From NCBI RefSeq assembly GCF_900177715.1, contig NZ_FXWG01000003.1, forward strand, positions 558,001 to 622,000: 64,000 bases of DNA, written 5' to 3'. The translations under genes and the position numbers were made by a program. This stretch comes from Altererythrobacter xiamenensis (GTDB taxonomy: Bacteria > Pseudomonadota > Alphaproteobacteria > Sphingomonadales > Sphingomonadaceae). The notes beneath the pieces are model-generated. The model saw only the letters and a list, made by a program, of their open reading frames with translations. It had not been told where the DNA came from and did not search any database. Of the stretch, positions 1 through 8,206 are shown piece after piece. Position 1 is the stretch's first letter. Each line of letters starts with the position of its first letter.

Positions 1-291
1 CGGCGCTGGAACGCTTACGACTTTGACAGCTATCGCGAGGGAATGCGCGAACGGGATGTTGCGCGCGAGCCAGATGGGCAACTCCACGCAGGATCGAGCT
101 TCGTGCTGTTCGACGCTGCGATTCCGCGCGGCGCGCTGCCACGCCTGCCAGCGGATGTAGCCATAACCGCCGTGCTCGAGGAGGAGGGCGGCATAAAAAG
201 CTACTGGTCGATCGTTCATCCTGAAGGGAAGCCCGATTTCCATCATACCGCTTGCTTCGCAGCGACAATTCCCGCAACCGACGCTCCATGA
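1..291 (+). CDS. DOMON-like domain protein, C-terminal part (5' end lies outside the window)
   Basis: The frame is open from the first base and ends with TGA at 289-291, so only the last ~96 residues are present. Visible are WNAYDFDSYREGMR at the start and SYWSIVHPEGKPDFHH near the end, a pattern I associate with small DOMON-like proteins of sphingomonads. DOMON folds usually bind haem or sugar, but no ligand can be assigned here. It overlaps the next gene as ATGA (288-291), so the two are probably translationally coupled. The partner is a muramidase-like protein, which hints at a cell-wall role; that is inference. Confidence 0.7.
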   Translation, partial: RRWNAYDFDSYREGMRERDVAREPDGQLHAGSSFVLFDAAIPRGALPRLPADVAITAVLEEEGGIKSYWSIVHPEGKPDFHHTACFAATIPATDAP

Positions 292-1490
292 AATTCGGTA
301 TCGATCGTCTGCTGTCCGACCAAAAGCTCCTCGGTGAACTCGAGGGCAAGCGCGTCGCGCTAGTCGCCCATCCGGCGAGTGTGACCAAGGACCTTACCCA
401 TAGTCTCGACGCACTGATTGCGGCGGGCGTGAACGTGACGAGCGCGTTCGGGCCGCAGCACGGCCTCAAGGGCGACAAGCAGGACAATATGGTCGAGACC
501 GCGGACGAGACCGATCCGCAATACGGCATTCCGGTCTTCTCGCTCTATGGCGAGGTGCGCCGACCGACCGGCCAGATGATGTCGAGTGCCGACGTCTTCC
601 TGTTCGACCTGCAGGACCTCGGCTGCCGCATCTACACCTTTGTCACCACTTTACTCTATCTCCTTGAAGAGGCTTCGAAAACGGGAAAGAGCGTGTGGGT
701 TCTGGACCGACCCAATCCTGCCGGCCGTCCGGTCGAGGGGACGCTGCTCGTACCCGGTAACGAAAGCTTCGTCGGCGCAGCACCGATGCCGATGCGGCAC
801 GGGCTTACGATGGGTGAAATGGGGCACTGGTTCATCGATCACTTCGGCCTCGACGTTGATTATCGCGTCGTCGCGATGGAGGGCTGGGAGCCGGACGGGC
901 CGGGGCATGGCTGGCCGACCGATCGGATCTGGATCAATCCCTCGCCAAACGCTGCCAACGTCAACATGGCGCGTGCCTATGCCGGCACGGTCATGATCGA
1001 AGGCGCGACACTGAGTGAAGGGCGGGGGACCACCCGCCCGCTCGAAGTCCTGTTCGGCGCGCCCGATATCGATGCCAAGGCGGTGCTGGCGGAGATGTGG
1101 TCGCTGGCGCCCGACTGGATGGAAGGCTGCGCGATCCGCGAATGCTGGTTCGAGCCGACCTTCCACAAGCATGCAGGAACGCTCTGCAACGCGCTGATGA
1201 TCCACGCAGAAGGGCCGTTTTACCAGCACGACAATTTCAAACCGTGGCGGATGCAGGCGCTCGCCTTCAAGGCGATCCGGACCCTTTATCCGGACTACCC
1301 TATCTGGCGCGGCACGGATTTCAAATACGAGTATACCGAAGACGTTCTCGCGATCGACGTCATCAACGGCGGGTCGTCACTGCGCGAATGGGTCGATGAT
1401 CCCTCGGCCAGGCCATCCGATCTCGATGCCCTGGCGAGCAATGACGAGGCAAGCTGGATCGCGACCGTGCGCGATCACCTGCTCTACTGA
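288..1490 (+). CDS. DUF1343 / NamZ-like exo-beta-N-acetylmuramidase family protein
   Basis: 400 residues from ATG 288. The frame is open further upstream to 252, but ATG 288 gives the ATGA overlap with the preceding gene and the expected N-terminus KFGIDRLL. Family blocks are in order: ALVAHPASV (~25), FGPQHGLKG (~54), DLQDLGCRIYTF (~108), LDRPNPAGRPVEG (~143) and PMRHGLTMGEMG (~170). Characterised DUF1343 members (NamZ of Bacteroidetes) release MurNAc from peptidoglycan fragments. No signal peptide is visible, whereas NamZ is often exported, so a cytoplasmic recycling role is possible. Family assignment is firm; substrate is inferred. Confidence 0.88.
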   Translation: MKFGIDRLLSDQKLLGELEGKRVALVAHPASVTKDLTHSLDALIAAGVNVTSAFGPQHGLKGDKQDNMVETADETDPQYGIPVFSLYGEVRRPTGQMMSSADVFLFDLQDLGCRIYTFVTTLLYLLEEASKTGKSVWVLDRPNPAGRPVEGTLLVPGNESFVGAAPMPMRHGLTMGEMGHWFIDHFGLDVDYRVVAMEGWEPDGPGHGWPTDRIWINPSPNAANVNMARAYAGTVMIEGATLSEGRGTTRPLEVLFGAPDIDAKAVLAEMWSLAPDWMEGCAIRECWFEPTFHKHAGTLCNALMIHAEGPFYQHDNFKPWRMQALAFKAIRTLYPDYPIWRGTDFKYEYTEDVLAIDVINGGSSLREWVDDPSARPSDLDALASNDEASWIATVRDHLLY

Positions 1491-1505
1491 TCGGGCCGAG
1501 CGGAT

Positions 1506-2522
1506 ATGGACCACGAAAACCCTTCTCCGATCATGACCGAAAAGGAAGCCGAAGGCCTTCTTACGGCGAACAATCGCGATGCTGTCGCCATGCTGGCCAA
1601 GGCTGACCATCGAATGTTGGCAAGGGACCATCGCGCCGCCAGTGCCTATTATGGTCAGGTCGGTAAATTGGCTGCCACTGGCTCGGTAATCAGCGCCGAT
1701 GAACTCGCACGAGCGAATAGCGCAGCACAATGGCTCGCGGTGCGATTTCGAGAACAGATCCTTTCATCCCTCGATGCCAGTGGCATGACGCAGAATGAGA
1801 GGCATCCGAGATTTCAGAAATCTCTGGAGATCATGTTCGGTCAAAGGCAGCGTGAGCCGGAATACGTCCCGTATCCGCAAATTCCGATGACCTATTTCTA
1901 CCCGGATACAGAATATTGCGAGTTTTCCGACCGAACCAGTCATGCGTGGGTTTCCGAGCTCGAAGCGCAAACGGACGCCATTCGGAAAGAAGCCCTCAGC
2001 ATGCTGGAAACAGCGGGGACATTCAGTGCATATGTCAAAGCAGACCAGTCCCGGCCGCAGGGCGACGTTCACGGGCTGATGGAAGACGACCGCTGGAGCA
2101 CCTTCTATCTGACCGAAAAAGGCCGTGAATTACCTGAGCGGACCCGGCAATGTGCGAAGACCTGGGCAGCGATGCAGCGAGACGTTCCGCTGTGTGATGT
2201 TCCCAATCGTGCGCCGTCCGTGCTTTATTCGCTGCTCCGCGCAGGTTTTCGAATCCCTCCTCACACCGGGATGCTCAACACGAGGCTGATCTGCCACCTG
2301 CCACTGGTCATACCGGACAATTGCCGGTTTCGTGTCGGGAGCCAGACCAGGGAGTGGGTCGAAGGCGAATTGATGCTGTTCGACGATACGGTCGAGCACG
2401 AAGCGATCAACGACAGCGCGGAAGATCGGATCGTCCTGATTTTCGATGTGTGGAGGCCCGAAATCAGCGAGGCTGAGCGTAAACAGATCAGGGCGCTGTT
2501 TGACGCGGTCGATAGTTACTGA
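1506..2522 (+). CDS. Aspartyl/asparaginyl beta-hydroxylase family protein
   Basis: 338 residues. The C-terminal half carries the Asp/Asn-hydroxylase signature: a first iron-site region with RIPPHTGMLNTRLICHLPL (~249-267), followed by an arginine-containing strand and FDDTVEHEAIN (~292-302), where the second His lies. These are non-haem Fe(II)/2-oxoglutarate dioxygenases. The N-terminal ~150 residues are helical and may be TPR-like (KADHRMLARDHRAASAYYGQV). The substrate is unknown. The gene ends 7 bp into the convergent DUF2185 gene. The start at ATG 1506 has no strong ribosome-binding site; ATG 1533 (MTEKEAEG) is an alternative. Confidence 0.85.
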   Translation: MDHENPSPIMTEKEAEGLLTANNRDAVAMLAKADHRMLARDHRAASAYYGQVGKLAATGSVISADELARANSAAQWLAVRFREQILSSLDASGMTQNERHPRFQKSLEIMFGQRQREPEYVPYPQIPMTYFYPDTEYCEFSDRTSHAWVSELEAQTDAIRKEALSMLETAGTFSAYVKADQSRPQGDVHGLMEDDRWSTFYLTEKGRELPERTRQCAKTWAAMQRDVPLCDVPNRAPSVLYSLLRAGFRIPPHTGMLNTRLICHLPLVIPDNCRFRVGSQTREWVEGELMLFDDTVEHEAINDSAEDRIVLIFDVWRPEISEAERKQIRALFDAVDSY

Positions 2523-3202
2523 TCGTCTGCCTCAGCCAGGTCGGGTCGATTGAATCTGATGTAATCCTGCGCGTCGCCATCCCATTGGAAGGCAACGCCC
2601 GGCTCTTCGTCGAGGAGGTGTATCCAGCGGTCGTCACGATTGAGGACCGCTCCCAGCGCAATGTATCGCGGTGCCGAGTCATTTGCCTGATCCGCCTCGA
2701 CTTCGGCCTCGCTTCCGCGCAAACGCCAGCCGCTATCTTCGTATTCGTCACCTTCGCGCGTCATGTCGGGTGTTTCGCGGTAGAGATAATCGACGTGGCT
2801 TCGCCCTTCGACAATGCAGGCATCGACAAGACAACGCTCCCAATACTCGCGCCGTTCGGGCGTTTCAGGCCGCGGATTGTCCTTGTGAAAAGCGGTCGAA
2901 ATCACGTGGGTGAGGGGGATTGCGACCGGATTGCCCGCCTCGATCAAGGACATGTCGGAAGGGTCATTGTCGAGCGTGCCATACACCACCCCATCCTCGA
3001 TGCGCTCGATCAGCACCCACATACGTTCGGCATCGTATTTCGTTTCACCCTCGGTCTGGGTGAAAATCGCCTTTATACCATCGCCGGGCCTTAGAGCTTC
3101 GAGCTCTTGGGGATGCGGCATGAAAAAGGTGTAGGGCGCTTCGGCAGCGATCGGTCGCGGGTCGCGCAGCGCTATGCCAGGGGGCAATCCTCCCAGGCTC
3201 AA
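2516..3202 (-). CDS. DUF2185 domain-containing protein
   Basis: About 228 residues if translation begins at TTG 3202, which would overlap the upstream vWA stop codon as TTGA. TTG 3187 (just after GGGAGGA) and ATG 3121 (MPHPQEL) are alternatives. I prefer an upstream start because PIAAEAPYTFFMPHPQE looks continuous with the domain. The diagnostic stretch is EALRPGDGIKAIF followed by ERMWVLIERIEDGVVYGTLDNDP, typical of DUF2185, a family related to some toxin-immunity proteins. The C-terminal ~90 residues are acidic and rich in tyrosine and tryptophan. No toxin gene lies nearby, so an immunity role is not supported here. Confidence 0.75.
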   Translation of the reverse strand: MSLGGLPPGIALRDPRPIAAEAPYTFFMPHPQELEALRPGDGIKAIFTQTEGETKYDAERMWVLIERIEDGVVYGTLDNDPSDMSLIEAGNPVAIPLTHVISTAFHKDNPRPETPERREYWERCLVDACIVEGRSHVDYLYRETPDMTREGDEYEDSGWRLRGSEAEVEADQANDSAPRYIALGAVLNRDDRWIHLLDEEPGVAFQWDGDAQDYIRFNRPDLAEADDQ

Positions 3203-4383
3203 TGCCCCTGTTTCCGGCTCAATTCGCGCATTGCATCGTCCAGACCATCGAGCGTGAGCGGATACATCCGGTCGTTGATCAGCTGCTTCATGATCTTGGT
3301 CGACTGCGAATAGCCCCACTGCTTTTCCGGCACTGGATTGAGCCAGACGGTCGCCGGATAGGTGTTGGCCACGCGCTGCATCCAGATCGCGCCGGCTTCT
3401 TCGTTCATGTGCTCGACGCTGCCGCCCGGATGGGTGATCTCATAGGGGCTCATCGCGGCATCGCCGACGAAGATCACCTTGTAGTCGTGGCCGTATTTGT
3501 GGAGGATGTCCCAGGTCTTGGTCCGCTCCTGCCAGCGCCTGCGGTTATCCTTCCATACCCCTTCGTAAAGGCAATTGTGGAAATAGAAAAACTCCAGGTT
3601 TTTGAACTCGGTAGTGGCTGCACTGAAGAGCTCTTCGCAAAGCTTGATGAACGGGTCCATCGAGCCGCCAACATCGAGAAAAAGCAACAGCTTCACCGCA
3701 TTGCGGCGTTCGGGGCGCATGTGAATATCGAGCCAGCCCTGCTTCGCGGTGCCGTCGATCGTCGCGTCGAGGTCGAGCTGGTCTGCCGCACCCTCGCGCG
3801 CGAAACGGCGCAGGCGGCGCAGCGCCATCTTGATGTTGCGGGTGCCGAGCTCTTTCGTGTTGTCTAGGTTCTTGAACTCGCGCTTGTCCCACACCTTGAT
3901 CGCGCGCTTGTGCTTGCTCTCTCCGCCGATGCGCACACCTTCGGGATTGTAGCCCGAATTGCCGAAGGGCGAGGTCCCGCCGGTGCCGACCCATTTGTTG
4001 CCACCCTGGTGCCGCTTTTCCTGTTCCTCCAGACGCTTCTTCAGCGTCTCCATGATCTCGTCCCAGTCACCCAGCGACTTGATCTTTTCCATCTCTTCTT
4101 CGGAAAGGAACTTCTCGGCCACAGCCTTGAGCCAGTCCTCCGGGATTTCCACCGGGTTCTGGCCGTAGTCGGTCAGGATACCCTTGAAGACCTTCTGGAA
4201 AACCTGGTCGAACCGGTCGAGCAGACCTTCGTCTTTCACGAAGGTGGCACGTGAGAGGTAATAGAACGCCTCGGGAGACTGTTCGATCACATCCTTGTCG
4301 AGCGCCTCCAGCAATGTGAGGTGCTCCTTGAAGCTCGCGGAGATGCCGGCTTCGCGCAATTCGTCGACAAAGTTGAAAAACAT
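3199..4383 (-). CDS. CoxE-like vWA domain protein
   Basis: 394 residues. The N-terminal half is helical (FFNFVDELREAGI, then repeated LSEEEMEKIK-type helices). The C-terminal half is a von Willebrand A domain with the MIDAS core DVGGSM at ~237-242. CoxE-like vWA proteins work with MoxR-type AAA+ ATPases, probably to insert cofactors into or remodel other proteins. The MoxR gene lies 1.5 kb upstream on the same strand, but a chemotaxis gene on the plus strand separates them. It runs into the DUF2185 gene with a 4-base overlap if that gene starts at TTG 3202. Confidence 0.88.
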   Translation of the reverse strand: MFFNFVDELREAGISASFKEHLTLLEALDKDVIEQSPEAFYYLSRATFVKDEGLLDRFDQVFQKVFKGILTDYGQNPVEIPEDWLKAVAEKFLSEEEMEKIKSLGDWDEIMETLKKRLEEQEKRHQGGNKWVGTGGTSPFGNSGYNPEGVRIGGESKHKRAIKVWDKREFKNLDNTKELGTRNIKMALRRLRRFAREGAADQLDLDATIDGTAKQGWLDIHMRPERRNAVKLLLFLDVGGSMDPFIKLCEELFSAATTEFKNLEFFYFHNCLYEGVWKDNRRRWQERTKTWDILHKYGHDYKVIFVGDAAMSPYEITHPGGSVEHMNEEAGAIWMQRVANTYPATVWLNPVPEKQWGYSQSTKIMKQLINDRMYPLTLDGLDDAMRELSRKQGH

Positions 4384-4443
4384 GGCCGGAACCTAGCCCG
4401 CAGAAACGGCGAGCGCCAGCATTTCGCGCAGGCCCTAACCAAT

Positions 4444-4459
4444 TTAATGCTTCGATAAC
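4444..4459 (+). promoter_or_regulatory. Possible CtrA-type site upstream of the chemoreceptor gene
   Basis: TTAA, seven bases, then ATAAC: one mismatch from the alphaproteobacterial CtrA consensus TTAA-N7-TTAAC. It lies 45 bp before the start of the chemoreceptor gene in a 120-bp divergent intergenic region. CtrA controls motility and chemotaxis genes in many alphaproteobacteria, which makes the placement plausible. A one-mismatch match to a short AT-rich motif is weak evidence by itself. Confidence 0.3.
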
Positions 4460-4503
4460 CAAGGTTCGTTACCGCTGTAATCAACGAACAGGGGTCGAAA
4501 TTA

Positions 4504-5904
4504 ATGAAGCCAGTAGAGATTGATCCGCAGGCCGGTACCGCACTCGATCAGATACCGGTCAAATGTGGCGATGTGACCATCGGCTGCACCGATGTCGCGG
4601 GTATTGTCGAAGCAGTCATCCAGTCCTCGAAAAATCTGCGTGCGGAACACGATGCGCTGCGCGGGACGGTGGGCGAACTCGAGGCAGACCAGGAGCGTGT
4701 CGCGCAAGCCAGCGACGAAGCGCGCTTGCTTTCGGAGCGTGCCATCGAGCGCCTGGGCGAGGGCACCGATCTCATCCAGTCCTCGCTTGGCAAGATCAAC
4801 GGCGTCCTGACACTTGTCGAATCCCTGTCCCAGCACGTCACGAGTTTTGCAGCCGCGATGGAGCAGGTCCGGCGCAGCGCGCAGGACATCGACCAGATTG
4901 CCGAAACCACCAACATCCTCGCTCTCAATGCCACGATCGAAGCGATGCGCGCCGGTGACGCGGGCCGCACTTTCGCGGTTGTCGCCGGTGAGGTGAAGAG
5001 CCTCGCCAACGATACCCGCAAGGCTACAGAAGAGATTTCCGCGACCGTCGAGGCTCTCGGCATCGAGGCGAATACGGTGATCGAACGAATTGAGTCGGGC
5101 TCGAAAGCGAGCGACGAGGCGAAGGAATCGGTCGCACAGATCGAGTCCACCATGCTGAGCGTGAGCGACCTTGTGGAAGAGGTCGACAAGCAGAACGACC
5201 AGATCGCGCGTTCGACCAGCACGATCAGCGGCCATGTCACGCGTGTGCAGGACGTCCTCGACAGCTTCGACAAGGCAGCGATCGACAACGAATCCAAGCT
5301 GTCCGAAGCGCATCGACGGATGGAAGAACTCGAACTGACGGCGAGCGAGATGTTCGATCAGCTCGTCAAGGCCGGCCTTTCACCGCGCGACAGTCTGATG
5401 GTCGAAAAAGCGCAGGAAATTGCCGCGGAACTGGCCGAGGTTGCCGAGAAGGCGATCGAAAAGGGTGACCTGTCAATGAGCCAGCTTTTCGATCAGGACT
5501 ACCGGGAAATTCCGGGGTCGAACCCCAAGCGCTATCGCACGAGCCTCTGTGACTGGGCAGACAAGAACTGGCGTCCGATCAACGACCGTACGGTGGCTGA
5601 GGGCGGTGACGTCATCATCTCGTCGCAGGCGGACATGAACGGTTTCCTGCCGACCCACGTCACCGCACATTCGAAAGCGCCGACGGGTGATCTTGCGCAT
5701 GACACGCAATATTGCCGCAATGGCCGGATCATCCTGGAGGGGATCGACCTCGTCGCGAAGAAGACCAGCGATCCCTACACGATGGCGGTCTATCGCCAGG
5801 AAGGCGACGGCACCAATTACGTCATCGTGCGCAACATCTACGTTCCGCTCGTGATCAACGGACGCCGCTGGGGCGATTGCGAACTGGCCTACGCCTTCAA
5901 CTGA
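4504..5904 (+). CDS. Soluble methyl-accepting chemotaxis protein with C-terminal sensory-like module
   Basis: 466 residues without a transmembrane segment. The signalling hairpin tip is clear at ~125-175 ([37 protein letters not shown], split by family-typical substitutions). Flanking helices have heptad character. After ~325 comes a globular module ([49 protein letters not shown]) that I recall at the C-terminus of other sphingomonad receptors; it looks Cache-like but its ligand is unknown. The sensory part therefore follows the signalling part, the reverse of classical receptors. No CheW-binding pentapeptide or che genes are visible in the window. It sits between the CoxE-like and MoxR genes on the opposite strand. 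Confidence 0.88.
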   Translation: MKPVEIDPQAGTALDQIPVKCGDVTIGCTDVAGIVEAVIQSSKNLRAEHDALRGTVGELEADQERVAQASDEARLLSERAIERLGEGTDLIQSSLGKINGVLTLVESLSQHVTSFAAAMEQVRRSAQDIDQIAETTNILALNATIEAMRAGDAGRTFAVVAGEVKSLANDTRKATEEISATVEALGIEANTVIERIESGSKASDEAKESVAQIESTMLSVSDLVEEVDKQNDQIARSTSTISGHVTRVQDVLDSFDKAAIDNESKLSEAHRRMEELELTASEMFDQLVKAGLSPRDSLMVEKAQEIAAELAEVAEKAIEKGDLSMSQLFDQDYREIPGSNPKRYRTSLCDWADKNWRPINDRTVAEGGDVIISSQADMNGFLPTHVTAHSKAPTGDLAHDTQYCRNGRIILEGIDLVAKKTSDPYTMAVYRQEGDGTNYVIVRNIYVPLVINGRRWGDCELAYAFN

Positions 5905-5911
5905 GGAACAA

Positions 5912-5930
5912 CCGGCACCTGAAGTGCCGG
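5912..5930. terminator. Hairpin between convergent MCP and MoxR genes
   Basis: A perfect 7-bp stem (CCGGCAC / GTGCCGG) with a 5-base loop fills the 41-bp gap between the two convergent stop codons. There is no U-tract on either side. The position suggests a bidirectional terminator or mRNA 3'-end stabiliser. Confidence 0.5.
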
Positions 5931-5945
5931 CTCCGATGGCCGCTG

Positions 5946-6800
5946 TCAGCTGGGGTTGCGGCGAGCCATGAAGGCAAGCCGTTCGAACATCATCACATCC
6001 TGCTCGTTCTTGAGCAGAGCGCCGTGGAGCGGCGGAATGGCGCTGTTCGGATTTGAATCCTGCAGAACCTCGACCGGCATATCCTCGTTCAGGAGCAGCT
6101 TGAGCCAGTCGATCAACTCGCTCGTCGAGGGTTTCTTCTTCAGGCCAGGGACTTCGCGCAGCTCGTAGAAGATATCCATCGCCTTGGTGACGAGGTTCTT
6201 CTGGATGCCGGGATGGTGCACCTCGATGATCTCGCGCATCGTGTCGCGGTCGGGGAACTTGATGTAGTGGAAGAAGCAGCGGCGCAGGAATGCGTCGGGC
6301 AGTTCCTTCTCGTTGTTCGAGGTAATGACTACGATCGGGCGCTCTTTCGCGGTGATGGTCTCATGCGTTTCATAAACGTCGAAGCTCATCCGATCGAGTT
6401 CTTGCAAGAGATCGTTCGGAAACTCGATATCGGCCTTGTCGATCTCGTCGATCAGCAGAACGGGCAGTTCAGGCGATGTGAACGCCTCCCACAGCTTGCC
6501 CTTCTTGATGTAGTTGGAGATATCGTGGACGCGTTCGTCGCCCAGCTGGCCGTCGCGCAGGCGCGCCACCGCGTCATACTCGTATAGACCCTGTTGAGCC
6601 TTGGTGGTCGACTTGACGTTCCACTCGATCAGGGGCGCGCCGATTGCCTTGGAGATTTCGTGCGCCAGCACGGTCTTGCCCGTGCCCGGCTCGCCCTTGA
6701 CCAGCAGCGGGCGGCGCAAGGTAACGGCAGCATTCACCGCTACCTTGAGATCATCGGTCGCAATATAGCTTTCGGTGCCTTCGAAGCGCTGGTCGGTCAT
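5946..6800 (-). CDS. MoxR-family AAA+ ATPase
   Basis: 284 residues from ATG 6800, preceded by AGGAAA; an in-frame ATG at 6830 lacks a ribosome-binding site. Walker A GEPGTGKT is at ~36-43, Walker B LLIDEIDKAD at ~113-122, sensor I ITSNNEKELPDAFLRRC at ~160. The C-terminal lid region contains KKPSTSELIDWL. MoxR ATPases act as chaperones with vWA partners; the CoxE-like gene downstream on the same strand is the likely partner. Length and motifs are normal for the family. Confidence 0.92.
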   Translation of the reverse strand: MTDQRFEGTESYIATDDLKVAVNAAVTLRRPLLVKGEPGTGKTVLAHEISKAIGAPLIEWNVKSTTKAQQGLYEYDAVARLRDGQLGDERVHDISNYIKKGKLWEAFTSPELPVLLIDEIDKADIEFPNDLLQELDRMSFDVYETHETITAKERPIVVITSNNEKELPDAFLRRCFFHYIKFPDRDTMREIIEVHHPGIQKNLVTKAMDIFYELREVPGLKKKPSTSELIDWLKLLLNEDMPVEVLQDSNPNSAIPPLHGALLKNEQDVMMFERLAFMARRNPS

Positions 6801-6984
6801 CGGTTTCCTAACTTGTGTTTCATTGGGCAATGGAACTTTACGTAAGCGTTAGGGACGGGCGAACCGCTGTGCAAGGGTGACGCTGCGTAAGCTATCCAAT
6901 TGGCGAGCGCTGGCGGGCTATGCGGGTAACAATCGCGCGGCTGCTGCGTATAATCATGAAAGAGCCGCCACAAAGGGAGCGTCC

Positions 6985-8196
6985 ATGCCGACAGAAGCCA
7001 TCGCCATTTCGACCAGCGCCGGTCACGATCTTTCGGGCGCGTTGGAATTGCCCACAGGATTGGTGCGCGGTGCCGCACTGTTCGCGCATTGCTTTACCTG
7101 CACCAAGCAATCGAAGGCGGCCGTGGCGGTCTCTCGCGCGCTGGCAAAAGAGGGGATCGCCTGCCTGCGCTTCGATTTCACCGGTCTTGGGGGAAGCGGC
7201 GGCGATTTCGGTCGCGCCGGGTTTGCCACCGATGTCGCGGATCTCGTGGCGGCGGCGCAGCACATGGTCGAACGATTCGGCAAGCCTATCCTCATGGTCG
7301 GCCATAGCCTTGGCGGAGCCGCAGTACTCGCGGCGGCAGACGACCTCGGCTTCGAGCATATTGCGGCCATCGCGACCATCGGCGCGCCTTCGGACGTGCC
7401 GCACGTGCTCGAGCGGATCGAGGGCGACCTGAATGCGGTCGAGCAAGATGGAGAAGGAGCGGTTTCCATCGGTGGCCGCGACTTCGCATTGAGCCGCGAA
7501 TTCATCGAGAAAACGAAAGCGATCGACCTGCTGGGCGAAGTCGCCCGTGTGCGCGTGCCCTTGCTGTTCCTCCACTCACCGACCGACAGCGTGGTTGGGG
7601 TCGAACATGCGACAGCCCTGTTCAGCGCGGCCAAGCACCCCAAGAGCTTCGTCAGCCTGATGGATGCCGATCACCTTCTGCTGGAAGAGCGAGATGCCAG
7701 CTTTGCGGCGCGAATGATTGCCACCTGGGGCGCACGCTATATCCCGATGAAGGATGACTGGCCGATGCCGGAAGAGGGCGTCGTGGTGCAGACCGGACAC
7801 GGAAAGTTCGGTACGGAAGTGCATACGGTCAGCCATTCCTTCATCGCGGACGAACCGAGGAGTTACGGCGGGGACGATACCGGCCCCACACCCTACGATC
7901 TGCTGCTAGGCGCGCTCGGCACCTGCACTGCGATGACGATGAAGATGTATGCCGACCGCAAGAAGTGGCCGTTCGAGGGGACGCGGATATACCTCACCCA
8001 CGAACGCGATCACGCCGAAGATTGTGAACATCCGCTCGAAGAGGGGGCTCAGGTCCAGGCCATCAAGCGAAAGATAGTGCTATTGGGCGACCGGCTGACC
8101 GAAGATCAGCGGGCAAGGATTATCGAAATCGCCGACAAGTGTCCGGTGCACCGCACGCTGGAGGGCCATCTGCACATCCATACGGAGCGCGGTTGA
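6985..8196 (+). CDS. Bifunctional alpha/beta-hydrolase / OsmC family protein
   Basis: 403 residues from ATG 6985, which has AAGGGAG six bases upstream; the open frame further upstream has no such signal. Residues ~1-255 are an alpha/beta hydrolase with nucleophile elbow GHSLGG (Ser108), a conserved FDFTGLGGS loop and DADHLLLEE carrying the likely catalytic His. Residues ~265-403 are an OsmC domain with both peroxidatic-type cysteines, LGTCTAMT and CPVHRTL. OsmC proteins reduce organic hydroperoxides, so the fusion may hydrolyse and detoxify peroxidised esters; the coupling is inference. Such fusions occur in many proteobacteria. Confidence 0.9.
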   Translation: MPTEAIAISTSAGHDLSGALELPTGLVRGAALFAHCFTCTKQSKAAVAVSRALAKEGIACLRFDFTGLGGSGGDFGRAGFATDVADLVAAAQHMVERFGKPILMVGHSLGGAAVLAAADDLGFEHIAAIATIGAPSDVPHVLERIEGDLNAVEQDGEGAVSIGGRDFALSREFIEKTKAIDLLGEVARVRVPLLFLHSPTDSVVGVEHATALFSAAKHPKSFVSLMDADHLLLEERDASFAARMIATWGARYIPMKDDWPMPEEGVVVQTGHGKFGTEVHTVSHSFIADEPRSYGGDDTGPTPYDLLLGALGTCTAMTMKMYADRKKWPFEGTRIYLTHERDHAEDCEHPLEEGAQVQAIKRKIVLLGDRLTEDQRARIIEIADKCPVHRTLEGHLHIHTERG

Positions 8197-8206
8197 GCGC
8201 GCATTT

